Positions 48,481 to 57,108 of a stretch of 64,000 bases of DNA are shown piece by piece (the stretch's first letter is position 1; the number at the start of each line of letters is the position of its first letter). This DNA is from Acidithiobacillus sulfurivorans (GTDB lineage: Bacteria; Pseudomonadota; Gammaproteobacteria; Acidithiobacillales; Acidithiobacillaceae). The stretch lies in assembly GCF_018853815.1 (NCBI RefSeq), contig NZ_JAAOMP010000013.1, positions 1 through 64,000 on the forward strand. Reading direction: 5' to 3'. The notes beneath the pieces are model-generated. The model was not told the DNA's origin. It saw only the letters and a list, made by a program, of their open reading frames with translations, and ran no database searches. Made by a program: the position numbers and the translations under genes.

Positions 48481-48882
48481 TTTATATTCATCCGGTTGCG
48501 CAGCCAATCCGCCCTTTATCACCTATCAGAATATAGGCATTCAACCATTTTTTGTCAATTTATAGATATGCACTATAGTTTGATGCGTATATTATATGAT
48601 TACCTATCCTCAAAAACCCACCCATCGTATGATTGATATGATATCAACTGAAAGCCGCAGCTGGTCTATTTACGCTGGGCGAGTCTGGTCAGAGGTTAAT
48701 CATAAGCACTATGACCGTAAGAGCGATACTCCGCTGAATCTTTTTGGGGCGACCCCATACTTTGGCAGATTCAGTGATTATGCGATTGTTGGCCTTTGAG
48801 TGGATCAGTCAGTTCAGTTCTTCCCAGGGCTTGCAGCCAGCAAGGAATATCCTTACCATAAGTCGTCTCGGAACTCGCAGGG
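48481..48882. other. AT-rich intergenic region of the toxin island
   Basis: The first 150 bases are strongly AT-rich and should hold the promoter of the minus-strand HTH gene. The rest contains short unassigned frames. No tRNA, hairpin with T-run or long repeat was recognised. Confidence 0.4.
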
Positions 48883-49107
48883 ATGATCGCCATGATTACC
48901 AGCAAATTGACCAGCAAAGCCCAAACCACCATTCCGCAGCCGGTGCGGATTGCATTGCATCTTCGTGAGGGGGATGCGATCGCCTACCGCATTGAGGATG
49001 GCCGGGTCCTGCTGAGTAAAGCGACTCAAGAGGCTGAGGAAGACCCCTTCGTGCTATTTTCCGAATGGGACAGCGAAGCAGATCGACGGGCCTATGGGCA
49101 GTTGTGA
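48883..49107 (+). CDS. AbrB-family antitoxin
   Basis: 74 residues, or 71 if ATG 48892 is used. ITSKLTSKAQTTIPQPVRIAL is a swapped-hairpin AbrB/MazE DNA-binding domain, followed by GDAIAYRIEDGRVLL and an acidic tail (FSEWDSEADRRAYGQL) that would wrap the toxin. It overlaps the toxin gene by 14 bases. The complex should repress its own promoter. Confidence 0.85.
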   Translation: MIAMITSKLTSKAQTTIPQPVRIALHLREGDAIAYRIEDGRVLLSKATQEAEEDPFVLFSEWDSEADRRAYGQL

Positions 49108-49447
49108 AGTTTGGGATGTCGTAAGGCTACCGTTCCCCTATACCAACCGACCTGTTCATCAGTACCGCCCCGCCCTGGTCATTGCAATCAGCAACGGCAC
49201 GGGGAGTCCACTCCTGCTGTGGGTGCTCATGATCACCAGCGCGGAAAACAGGGGGTGGTCTGGAGATGTTGAGATTGCTGATCTCGCAGGTGTCGGCCTG
49301 TCGGCGGCGTCGGTGGTGCGCACAGCAAAAATCGCCACTGTAGAGATGGATATGGCAGAACGCATAGGCTGTCTGGCCATGCCGGATCGCCAGCGTGTCA
49401 TTGATACAGTCCGTGACCGCCTTGCAGTGGCGGGATTTGTGCCGTGA
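49094..49447 (+). CDS. MazF/PemK-type toxin
   Basis: 117 residues. It has the CcdB/PemK barrel signatures: EVWDVVRLPFPYTN and QYRPALVIAISNG near the start, and SVVRTAKIATVE in the second half. Members are mRNA interferases; substrate unknown. It is translated with the antitoxin. Confidence 0.8.
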   Translation: MGSCEVWDVVRLPFPYTNRPVHQYRPALVIAISNGTGSPLLLWVLMITSAENRGWSGDVEIADLAGVGLSAASVVRTAKIATVEMDMAERIGCLAMPDRQRVIDTVRDRLAVAGFVP

Positions 49448-49680
49448 ACACGGGCTAGCGGGTACTGCAGCATCCGGCGGGGTGGTGAAGGCCACCAGTT
49501 GGTGATGTTTTCCCGTGCTGTTCCCCAAACGCTAAATTCTCAACATCACGAGTTTCATTGGCATCGGCCAATGTGCTTCTGAAACACGTCTGCGAATGCC
49601 GAGATGGTGCCGCTTACTATATCTGTGGCGCTACGCCCACGAGTGACGCCACGGTCACCGAGACGGGCAGGCTTCTCTTT

Positions 49681-49718
49681 GGTTTAAAAATTTTGTAGAA
49701 TATCGGTTGTTTTAAACC
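49681..49718. promoter_or_regulatory. Palindromic operator/promoter of the XRE-ImmA/IrrE gene
   Basis: GGTTTAAAA (49681-49689) and TTTTAAACC (49710-49718) form a perfect 9-bp inverted repeat separated by 20 bases that include a possible -10 box (TAGAAT). It ends 17 bases before the start codon. The HTH protein encoded next to it is the likely ligand. Confidence 0.65.
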
Positions 49719-49735
49719 TAACCCAAGGAGACGTC

Positions 49736-50815
49736 ATGATTGCAGATCGCATTCGTCAAGCACGATTGGCGGCAGGTCTGACCCTGGGTGCGTTGGGCGA
49801 ACAGGTGGGTGTTTCTCACACCGCCATCCAGAAGTACGAGAAGGGTCTGCTGACGCCGTCGTCGACTCAGTTGCTCAAACTGGCCCGCGCCTGCGGCATT
49901 CGGACCGAATACTTCTTTCGCATGCATACGGTTGAACTGCTGCAGCCCGAGTTCCGCAAGCTCTCGACCTTTGGCAAGACCGCGCAGGATGCGCTGAAGA
50001 TCAAGGTCGCCGAGCTGGTGGAAAAGCGCGTGGAGTTGCTCGGCGCATTTCCCGAACTGCCATTCCCGGCGTTTGCGCCGCCCGCGAATCTGCCCGAGCA
50101 CATCTCCTCGCTGGATGAGATCGATGCGTTCTCGGATTCGGTCCGCAACGCTTGGCAGTTGGGGCTGAATCCGATTGCTGACCTCACCGACACCCTCGAA
50201 GGGGTTGGCTTACTGGTCATCGTGGTCGATGAAGAGAACCCGGGCTTCTCTGGCTTGACGGCCAAGGCTCGGACCGAAGATGGCCGGGAGTATCCGGTCG
50301 TGGCTGTTTCCAAGCGCTGGCCCGGTGATCGGCAGCGGTTCACGCTGGCGCATGAACTGGGGCACCTGCTGCTCGAAGGACGACTGGCTGACGGCATCAA
50401 CGAAGAGAAAGCTTGCGACCGGTTCGCCGGTGCCTTCCTGGCTCCGCGTGTCGCGGTGTTGCAGTTGCTTGGTGCACAACGCCATGCGCTAGAATGGCAA
50501 GAGCTGTATGTGCTCAAGCACAAGTTCGGACTGTCGATGACTGGATGGCTGCAGCGCGCCAAACAGTGTGGCGTGATCACCGAGGCCGCTCATCTCTCTC
50601 TGTTCAAGCGGTTTTCGGCCAAGGGCTGGCGCAAGACCGAGCCTGGCCAGCCCCTGCCGCAAGAGCATCCCCGACTATTTGATCAGTTGGTGTACCGCGC
50701 GTTGGCCGAGCAATACATCTCCGAAGGCAAGGCGGCGGAACTGCTGGGCATCCCGATGATGCGCTTCCACAAAGAACGCCAACTGGAGTCATCGGATGCG
50801 GTTGCTCATCAGTGA
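49736..50815 (+). CDS. XRE-HTH / ImmA-IrrE metallopeptidase
   Basis: 359 residues, AAGGAG 7 bases before ATG. Residues 1-60 are a Cro/C1 helix-turn-helix (LGEQVGVSHTAIQKYEKG). The central part has the zinc motif HELGHLLLEG of the ImmA/IrrE peptidases with CDRFAGAFLAP. The C-terminus ends in another helical part (YISEGKAAELLGIPMMRFHKE). Proteins of this build control mobile elements or pair with PIN toxins; here the next gene overlaps by 20 bases and encodes a PIN protein. Confidence 0.9.
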   Translation: MIADRIRQARLAAGLTLGALGEQVGVSHTAIQKYEKGLLTPSSTQLLKLARACGIRTEYFFRMHTVELLQPEFRKLSTFGKTAQDALKIKVAELVEKRVELLGAFPELPFPAFAPPANLPEHISSLDEIDAFSDSVRNAWQLGLNPIADLTDTLEGVGLLVIVVDEENPGFSGLTAKARTEDGREYPVVAVSKRWPGDRQRFTLAHELGHLLLEGRLADGINEEKACDRFAGAFLAPRVAVLQLLGAQRHALEWQELYVLKHKFGLSMTGWLQRAKQCGVITEAAHLSLFKRFSAKGWRKTEPGQPLPQEHPRLFDQLVYRALAEQYISEGKAAELLGIPMMRFHKERQLESSDAVAHQ

Positions 50816-51305
50816 TGCGAACATCTTGATCGATATGGAAGCGGGAGCGTTGATGGCGACGCTCTTCCAGCTTCCGATGCAGTTCGGCATCCCTGATTTG
50901 CTGTACTACGAAGAAATTGAGCCGGGCAGTCCTGGCCTTGAAGACCTGGGTTTGCAGGTCATGGAGGTCAGCGGCGACTTCGTGGCGTATGCCGAGCAGT
51001 TGCCAGGCCAGCACAACCATCTGCTTCCCGCGAAAAACGGCCCCAAGCCCAGTCACAACGACTACTTGGCACTGGCGCTTGCGAAGCAGGAGACCTGCAC
51101 CTTACTGACCGGCGACACCAATTTGCGGATTGTTGCCAACAAGGAGCAGGTCAACGTCATGGGCACCATCGGGTTGCTGTACGCCATGATCAAGAACCAC
51201 CTGCTGATAGTCGACGACGCCCTCAAGGCACTCGACCGAATGAAGTCAGGTAAGCGACGGCTGCCCTGGCCGGAAGCCGAAAAAGTGTTGAACGCGCTGC
51301 GTTGA
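50796..51305 (+). CDS. PIN-domain protein, partner of the XRE-ImmA/IrrE protein
   Basis: 169 residues. LLISDANILIDMEAG has the first PIN Asp, NDYLALALA and LLTGDTNLRIVA hold the later acidic residues, and the C-terminal tail (HLLIVDDALKALDRM) matches the DUF3368-like group. PIN proteins are mostly Mg-dependent RNases; in this set-up the XRE-ImmA partner is thought to act as antitoxin. Confidence 0.85.
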   Translation: MRLLISDANILIDMEAGALMATLFQLPMQFGIPDLLYYEEIEPGSPGLEDLGLQVMEVSGDFVAYAEQLPGQHNHLLPAKNGPKPSHNDYLALALAKQETCTLLTGDTNLRIVANKEQVNVMGTIGLLYAMIKNHLLIVDDALKALDRMKSGKRRLPWPEAEKVLNALR

Positions 51306-51348
51306 TCGGGTTCTGCCATCGGCAGGTAACCATTGCGGGCCAGTGGCT

Positions 51349-51525
51349 TTAGGCCAATGTCCGCTGCAACACGCTCCATGCGGTAGCCCAGTTGATCCGC
51401 GCCTGCTCCAAGCGAATGTTTTGCCCCCAGCGCAGCCGCTTGAGATCCCGATAGAGTTGCTGCTCTGGCTCCGTCAGTAGCGTCAGTTCTGTTGTGTCAC
51501 GGATCCAAGAAAACGATAAAATCAT
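51349..51525 (-). CDS. Short frame, probable C-terminal remnant
   Basis: A 58-codon frame on the minus strand. The part after residue 10 (TELTLLTEPEQQLYRDLKRL, then RWGQNIRLEQARINW) reads like real helical protein, while the first residues come from the region upstream of the DUF6516 remnant. The likely reading is the tail of a gene joined to foreign DNA at TGTCACGGATCC. Family not recognised. Confidence 0.3.
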   Translation of the reverse strand: MILSFSWIRDTTELTLLTEPEQQLYRDLKRLRWGQNIRLEQARINWATAWSVLQRTLA

Positions 51526-51528
51526 TCC

Positions 51529-51657
51529 ATGAAAGCAACATTGATCACCCGCTTTAGGGATATTGCACCTAACGGTGACATCCTGGAAATGGGTTGTTTG
51601 GCGCGTACCGCAGACCGTGCCGCCTTGTGAGTATGATAATGAGCGTGGAAAAGGCTT
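51529..51657 (+). pseudogene. DUF6516-type gene, decayed
   Basis: MKATLITRFRDIAPNGDILEM in one frame continues, after one extra G near 51592, as VVWRVPQTVPPCE in the next frame, then jumps to YDNERGKG. Intact DUF6516 proteins have about 20 more residues between the last two blocks and a C-terminal part missing here. So the gene carries a frameshift, an internal deletion and a truncation. Family members sit beside small HTH regulators in toxin-antitoxin-like pairs; no partner remains. Confidence 0.6.
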
Positions 51658-51672
51658 ACGCAGTGACCGTGT

Positions 51673-52134
51673 TTATTCTGACCACCAGTTAGCAAAGATT
51701 TGCGTGTCAATATCCCAAGGACACAATTCTGGAAAGGTGGAGATCGGCAACTCCGTTTCAAAAGCAGCTTCGTCAGCGGCATTATTCCAAGCGTCCGGCA
51801 GCATTTCAGGAATCAGCCTCTTGAGACTTGGTGAGTCTTTAAGGAGATATTTGAGTTCAAGCCGTTGGTTTCTTATGGTGGTCGCCCAACTCTTGGTCTG
51901 TTTTTGGGGCTGCCATTGCCATTTTATCAAGTGCATGAGCAGCACTCGCAAATGGCTTCTGAGGGCGTTTTTTTCGCTTCTGCCCATGCTCTCCAATTCC
52001 TCCAGAATATTTTCCCAATCCAGGCTGCTTGACTTCCGAGCACGCAAGGCCTGGGCCTGGTCTTCTATCCATGCCAGAAAGTCCACTTCGTATAGATTGG
52101 TTATTGGTTCCTCAAACTGTCTTGCTGTAGTCAT
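51673..52134 (-). CDS. DUF29 family protein
   Basis: 153 residues. LYEVDFLAWIEDQAQALRAR, then DWENILEELESMGRSEKNAL and HLIKWQWQPQKQTKSW are the standard conserved blocks; LLKDSPSLKRLIPEML follows. DUF29 proteins are small helical proteins of unknown function, often multicopy and in accessory regions. GGGGGTGTTCTC upstream gives a moderate ribosome site. Confidence 0.9.
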   Translation of the reverse strand: MTTARQFEEPITNLYEVDFLAWIEDQAQALRARKSSSLDWENILEELESMGRSEKNALRSHLRVLLMHLIKWQWQPQKQTKSWATTIRNQRLELKYLLKDSPSLKRLIPEMLPDAWNNAADEAAFETELPISTFPELCPWDIDTQIFANWWSE

Positions 52135-52221
52135 GAGAACACCCCCCTTATAAGGTTGTTCCGTTAAGAGTATACGGGTTAAGTAATTATGAAAAGGAAA
52201 CCTACTTCCGGTATGATTTTC

Positions 52222-53802
52222 TCATAGCAACGCCTTGGGTGCCTGATCAAAATCGAAAGCCGCAAGCATATCGTAGGCATGACGATCACGTTCATTCAGC
52301 GGATCAAGTCCGAAACGTGTCTCAATGAGTTTCAGTATGCTGCCCGTGTGTGCCAGATGGTGATCTACCAGACCTGAACGGCTGAAAGGACTCACCAGTA
52401 GAGCTGGGGTACGCGTACCCAAGCCAAATGCATCAAGCTGTGGCGGTGGTACAGAATCCCAGAAACCACCACCCTCGTCATAGGTAATAAATATAGCGGT
52501 TTTCCCCCACGCAGGACCTTCCGAGACCGCTTTGAGCAGGGATTCTACCCAGTTCATCCCCGCTACGGGTGTATCCTCACCAGGATGTTCACTACGGGGA
52601 CCTGCAGCCTTGATGAACGAAACCGGCGGCAATTTTCCACTCCTGGCATCATCCACAAAATCATTCGTACTGCGCATATGCCCTTGCCGCACATAGTCAT
52701 ACCAGCGCTGGTAGTATTGGAAAGGATTGTGATGAGGCACATAGTGACTTTCGTGTATTTCATCAATCACCGCCGAACCATCACCACGGTCAAAGGCGCT
52801 TTTCATTGCCCAGGGCTTGACCATCTCCCAATTTTCGTTGTACCAGGCCCAATCCAGTCCAGCCGATTGCAGACGATCGCCAATGTTCGCATACGTTTGT
52901 TCTTCCGGGGGCGGATAATCTGCAGGAAATTTGTCGGAACGAACCACTGTTGGCCCCTGTACCGGGTTGATGTCGTTGATGAGTACTCCCTCATGATTGT
53001 AGGGTAAATCATAAAACGGATGCTCCCGGGCATCGAAAGGTGGATTTGCCGGACTTCTGCGATCTACAGGGGCCTTGGTATTGATGCAGGAACGGGCCGC
53101 AGCCAGGTACAACGCATTACCGGTAGAGCCCCCACTCATCGCCTGAAAAAATCGGTCAAACAATACATGTTTATCTGCTAGTTGGTGGTAGAAGGGTATA
53201 TCCGCCCGCTCATAATACCCAAGTACGGGACCAGTGGGTGCACTGAGACTGCGAGCGAGCTGGTCAGGAGAAAAGGTCTCCAAATCTTTTGGGGATAGGT
53301 GTACATTTTTTTGCCCGAGCGCCAGGGCGACAAAACGATCCATTTTCCCGTTATTGATTTCTGCCCGCATGCGAAAAAAATGATGGGTAGGGTTCCAGCG
53401 TACTCCAGAATCAGATGGAATGTATGGCTCCAGATGAAAAGGTTTGTTCATCAAAGTCACATTTTGAAAACCAGGAACATCCTTTGGCAATGGCAAAGTT
53501 TGGTAGGGGGTCCCAGATATATCTTTCTGTAATCCGGTAAATCTTGGATCCACTTCACCTTGGGCATTTAAAAGGTTCAGAATTTTTGCACCATGTGGTG
53601 AACGATAAGTCCCGAAATAATGATCAAAACCTCTATTTTCCTGAAAAATGACCACTATATGATCAATATTATTACGTAATTGGTTATAGGATGTGGTACC
53701 TGTAGCTTTTGCCGAGGTCATGAGGTAGGGTGCGGTGATGATGCCAGCGGTGATTCCAAGCATTTGCTTCATGAAATCACGGCGATATATGGTCTTTGTC
53801 AT
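52222..53802 (-). CDS. Tat-exported PF04185-family phosphoesterase
   Basis: 526 residues from ATG 53802 (GGAGAC upstream). The N-terminus YRRDFMKQMLGITAGIITA is a Tat signal, so a folded metalloenzyme is exported. Family motifs: FQENRGFDHYFGTY at 54-66, TYDEGGGFWDSVPPP near 440 and LLVSPFSRSGLVDHHLAHTGSIL near 475. It would cut phosphate esters (phospholipase C or acid phosphatase activity). It follows the TonB-receptor gene on the same strand after 107 bases, so it is likely controlled by the same Pho boxes. Confidence 0.88.
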   Translation of the reverse strand: MTKTIYRRDFMKQMLGITAGIITAPYLMTSAKATGTTSYNQLRNNIDHIVVIFQENRGFDHYFGTYRSPHGAKILNLLNAQGEVDPRFTGLQKDISGTPYQTLPLPKDVPGFQNVTLMNKPFHLEPYIPSDSGVRWNPTHHFFRMRAEINNGKMDRFVALALGQKNVHLSPKDLETFSPDQLARSLSAPTGPVLGYYERADIPFYHQLADKHVLFDRFFQAMSGGSTGNALYLAAARSCINTKAPVDRRSPANPPFDAREHPFYDLPYNHEGVLINDINPVQGPTVVRSDKFPADYPPPEEQTYANIGDRLQSAGLDWAWYNENWEMVKPWAMKSAFDRGDGSAVIDEIHESHYVPHHNPFQYYQRWYDYVRQGHMRSTNDFVDDARSGKLPPVSFIKAAGPRSEHPGEDTPVAGMNWVESLLKAVSEGPAWGKTAIFITYDEGGGFWDSVPPPQLDAFGLGTRTPALLVSPFSRSGLVDHHLAHTGSILKLIETRFGLDPLNERDRHAYDMLAAFDFDQAPKALL

Positions 53803-53909
53803 AAAAGTCTCCACGAAGTAATAATCAGCAATAATTGACAGTGCGGATAAGTACAGGGTTGCCAATGGCCCCGATAATGGGACTTTGGCTCACCCTGCGT
53901 AGTAAATAT

Positions 53910-56291
53910 CTAGAACTTTGCCGAAACGCTGAAGTAAACCAGTCTTGGTGCTCCGGCGTAACCCACCAGTGCACCTGCCCCCAAGGGACCAAATTGGCCA
54001 GAACTTCCGCTATCTACCTGAACATAACGATTATATTTCTTTCCCAGCAGGTTCATGATTTCCAGCTTGCTACTGAGATAGTTCAAACCTATGAAATGCA
54101 CCGGCACTTTCGCGCCCAGAGAAAAATTGACCAGGGTAAAAGCAGGCATTTTAATATCTGGTGAGGGCGCATTTGTGATGGAGTCAAATATCGCCTGTGG
54201 CCCGGTATAGGTCATCCACAGCCGTGGTTCAATATCTACCCCTGCAACGTAGTTCTGCGTATAAAACCCTACATTTGCGGTTTGGGAGGGGACATAAGGC
54301 AGTGGTAAGCCGTTGTAGCTTTTTCCACCCTGAAGGGCATAGTGGGTAAAATTCGCCTTTTCAAAACTCAGATTGGTAAACAGGTGTAGCCAATAGATCG
54401 GGTCATCTTCCAGAGAGATGTTGACGCCGTCATAATCAGATGTTCCCTGAGCATTGATCACCGAATTATCAGGCAAAGTAATAGGAATAAACTGATTTGA
54501 AAAATGCAGGAAATACCAGTTCACACTAGCGAGAAAGTTATGAAGATACGGTGCTTCTTTGACATGAAATTTCATGCCCGCCTGATATTCCTGACCTTTT
54601 TCTAAACTCAAGGCACTGGTCGGGATGCTCTGAAATACCCCACCACCGTCATCTGCAGCACCCGGCGTTTTATAGGCTACTGCGTAGCTGGCAAATAATG
54701 CGAGATGCTGCATTGGTCTCCAGTTGATTGCCAACGAGGGTTCCACCTGTTCATAGCTTTTCGAGGAAGCTGGAAGACTGGATTCTTCACCTTTCGGGTC
54801 CAGCGCACAGGCCTCAGGCGATTCTGCACACATATTGGGAGTATAACGGGTTTGGTAACCTACGACGCGAACCCCAGGGGTGATATCCAGAGATTCAATG
54901 GGCGAGATGCGATCTTGCAGATAAGCTGCCAATGCCGTTGAGTCAAATGTTTTATATAAATATTTTTGTTTAAAGGCCGCTGCCGGGTCATATGCACCAT
55001 AAGGAAAATTGTTATTTTCTACGGTATACCGTTCATTGATAAAATAGCCACCATACTCCAGCTCATTCCATGGCAAATGCGTAACAAAACTCAGCTTATC
55101 TCCATATACATTGGTATGTGGCGTATAATATTCATAGTCTTCAGGGTAAAATCGACTGATTTGGTAATGCAATCTATCACCATGGCGAAACCAAACCATA
55201 TTATGAAGCTCAGTACCCGCACCAATATCCACATTCGTTTTTTGATAAAGCATCCATACGGTATTGCTGTCATCCTTGTATGGTAGAGCACCATAAAATC
55301 CGGATGTTTGCTGGCTGTATAGAGGGCCTGGTATTGGTTTTTTATGCGCATCTTGACCATTGATTGTAATGCCTTCAATAGGCGACAGAAGCTGCATAAA
55401 TGGTTTATAGGACTGCCCTTTTGCCAGATAGGCGCCCAAACTGACATTCCCGTTTGTAAAAGTTTTAATCCCTTTAAAATACCAGGAATAGCTATAACTC
55501 GACATATTGCTGCTGCCAAACGGCCGGACAATTGAACCCGCTGGAGCACTCAGGTAACTATTACCAGAACTTGAGCCACCGCCGATGACCGCAGCAAAAC
55601 CATCATGCTCGCCGGTATTGATGGCAAAGTGGATGTTTTTGAAATCATAGCTCCCATAGCTCATCCCGATTGCTGCACCGGCTTTTTTGGTCGGTTGCAG
55701 CGGAATATAGTTGATGGTACCACCAATGCTGTTGTACCAACGATTTGACGGATTACCAGGACCGTAGGTAAGCCGAATTCCACTGATCAGCGACGACTGG
55801 TTCACGTCGGGGGAAGCCCATAATCCTGTGGCAACATTTGCCATAGGAACTCCATCAAAAGTCGTTGCAATACTGCCATCATCAATGGCTCCTCCAGGTA
55901 TATGCCAGCCCTGTTTGACCCCATTGATACTGATCTGAGTTTTGCCGCCACCCGTTGCCGTATAGCCGCTGATCACATTAACCCCTGGAGCCATACTCAA
56001 CATTTCATTACCAGAAGCTCCAGGACCAGCTGCTTCAATCTGTTTTTTTCCGATGACCTTCTCTGCCAAGCCAGAGCGGAAGATCTGGCGTTGGCTGGGG
56101 ACCGCTGATTTCGGGGCAACATAGATGGAAGCATTGTCCGCTTTGGAGACCTCACCAACATTCACTGAACCGTCATCCCCCATGCTACGGGTGGAAGCAG
56201 TAATCGCATCAGCGATGGAGGTATCGGAGTGCAGCGCACAGAGTGCGAGCAAAAGGCTTCCTGTCACACGATAGGTGTTTTTTACTGTCAT
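53910..56291 (-). CDS. TonB-dependent outer-membrane receptor
   Basis: 793 residues from ATG 56291, which is 7 bases after AAGGA; the ATG at 56297 is too close to it. A signal peptide is followed by a possible TonB box (GSVNVGEV), the plug (EMLSMAPGVNVISG, ISINGVKQGW, GIRLTYGPGNPSNRW) and a long beta-barrel ending YFSVSAKF with the terminal Phe. Such receptors import scarce substrates at the expense of TonB energy. With Pho boxes upstream and a secreted phosphoesterase downstream, an organophosphate or a phosphate-bound metal is a reasonable substrate, as inference. Confidence 0.9.
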   Translation of the reverse strand: MTVKNTYRVTGSLLLALCALHSDTSIADAITASTRSMGDDGSVNVGEVSKADNASIYVAPKSAVPSQRQIFRSGLAEKVIGKKQIEAAGPGASGNEMLSMAPGVNVISGYTATGGGKTQISINGVKQGWHIPGGAIDDGSIATTFDGVPMANVATGLWASPDVNQSSLISGIRLTYGPGNPSNRWYNSIGGTINYIPLQPTKKAGAAIGMSYGSYDFKNIHFAINTGEHDGFAAVIGGGSSSGNSYLSAPAGSIVRPFGSSNMSSYSYSWYFKGIKTFTNGNVSLGAYLAKGQSYKPFMQLLSPIEGITINGQDAHKKPIPGPLYSQQTSGFYGALPYKDDSNTVWMLYQKTNVDIGAGTELHNMVWFRHGDRLHYQISRFYPEDYEYYTPHTNVYGDKLSFVTHLPWNELEYGGYFINERYTVENNNFPYGAYDPAAAFKQKYLYKTFDSTALAAYLQDRISPIESLDITPGVRVVGYQTRYTPNMCAESPEACALDPKGEESSLPASSKSYEQVEPSLAINWRPMQHLALFASYAVAYKTPGAADDGGGVFQSIPTSALSLEKGQEYQAGMKFHVKEAPYLHNFLASVNWYFLHFSNQFIPITLPDNSVINAQGTSDYDGVNISLEDDPIYWLHLFTNLSFEKANFTHYALQGGKSYNGLPLPYVPSQTANVGFYTQNYVAGVDIEPRLWMTYTGPQAIFDSITNAPSPDIKMPAFTLVNFSLGAKVPVHFIGLNYLSSKLEIMNLLGKKYNRYVQVDSGSSGQFGPLGAGALVGYAGAPRLVYFSVSAKF

Positions 56292-56349
56292 TTTCATGTC
56301 CTTTGGTAGAGCTTCTATTAACTGGGAACAAGAAGTCTAGACATGTAAT

Positions 56350-56389
56350 GTGACAATATGATGAAGCTTTGATGACAGAATGGTGACAT
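56350..56389 (-). promoter_or_regulatory. Tandem Pho boxes (four 7-mers, 11-bp period)
   Basis: Read on the minus strand: ATGTCAC, CTGTCAT, GCTTCAT and TTGTCAC, each followed by a 4-base spacer, so they recur every 11 bases. This is the layout of PhoB half-sites (consensus CTGTCAT); the second copy is perfect and the third the weakest. The block ends about 60 bases before the receptor start, where PhoB would replace the -35 box. Confidence 0.75.
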
Positions 56390-56432
56390 AACCACAAAAT
56401 TCCACCAAACTTCCTATAGCCTCATGTAAGTG

Positions 56433-56472
56433 CAAAAAACCAAAGGCCCCGCCGGAAACCGGCGGGGCCTTT
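56433..56472 (-). terminator. Rho-independent terminator of the Lpp-like gene
   Basis: A perfect 14-bp stem (AAAGGCCCCGCCGG with CCGGCGGGGCCTTT) with a 3-base loop, followed on the minus strand by GGTTTTTT. Very strong. Confidence 0.95.
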
Positions 56473-56495
56473 GCACATCCAGTACGACGATAAAA

Positions 56496-56801
56496 TTACT
56501 TCATCATCGCCTTTTTGAACATGCGCTCTACTTTCTCATTGGCTTCTTCAGCCTTCTGGTTGGCAGAATTGGCAGTGCTCATGGCCTGATCAGCCGTGCT
56601 CTGTGCGGCGTTAGCCTTGCTCAAAGCGTCAGTTGCAGTGCTCTGTGCGGCATTGGCCTTGGCAAGAGCCTCGTTGGCGGTGGACTGCGCGGCATCAGCC
56701 TTGGCAGAAACCTTAGCGAGGTCAGAACTGGTAGCGCAACCGGCTAGGCCCAGGGGCAAAATCAGCGCAGTTACTTTCAAAGCTGTGGTAAACTTGCTCA
56801 T
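56496..56801 (-). CDS. Lpp-like small lipoprotein with Ala-rich coiled coil
   Basis: 101 residues. Signal with lipobox LAGC puts the lipidated Cys at residue 22. The mature chain is a regular 11-residue repeat, AQSTANEALAKANAAQSTAT and onward, which forms a long trimeric-type coiled coil, and ends in basic VERMFKKAMMK; Lys at the end recalls Braun's lipoprotein attachment to peptidoglycan. It likely props the outer membrane. GGAGACTG upstream of the ATG is good and the strong terminator fits an abundant product. Confidence 0.88.
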   Translation of the reverse strand: MSKFTTALKVTALILPLGLAGCATSSDLAKVSAKADAAQSTANEALAKANAAQSTATDALSKANAAQSTADQAMSTANSANQKAEEANEKVERMFKKAMMK

Positions 56802-57108
56802 AGCAGTCTCCTTTGTTGGGTTGGAAAACGAGCAGATGGATCATAACTAAAAAAATAACAATACGCTAGTCTCAGCGTCACTATGGATACTAATTTTTTC
56901 AATCCATCTTGCAGAAAAGGCAGCGCATCACCACGCACAAGCTCGGACGCAATTGCAACCAATTGTTTTTGATAGACTTAATTTATCTCCTTGATTTTTT
57001 CCAGATTTTTTATAAAATATTGTTCCTTTTCATGATTTGAGAACAATACCCGTCTGTGTTTCGTCTGGGAACCGGCTCCAGAATGCCAGCTCAAAGCGGG
57101 AGAACCCT
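56802..57108. other. Divergent promoter region
   Basis: Between the Lpp-like gene (minus) and the exported 3D-like protein (plus). The last 130 bases are AT-rich with several possible -10 boxes (TATAAAAT near 57010). No repeats or RNA were recognised. Confidence 0.45.
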
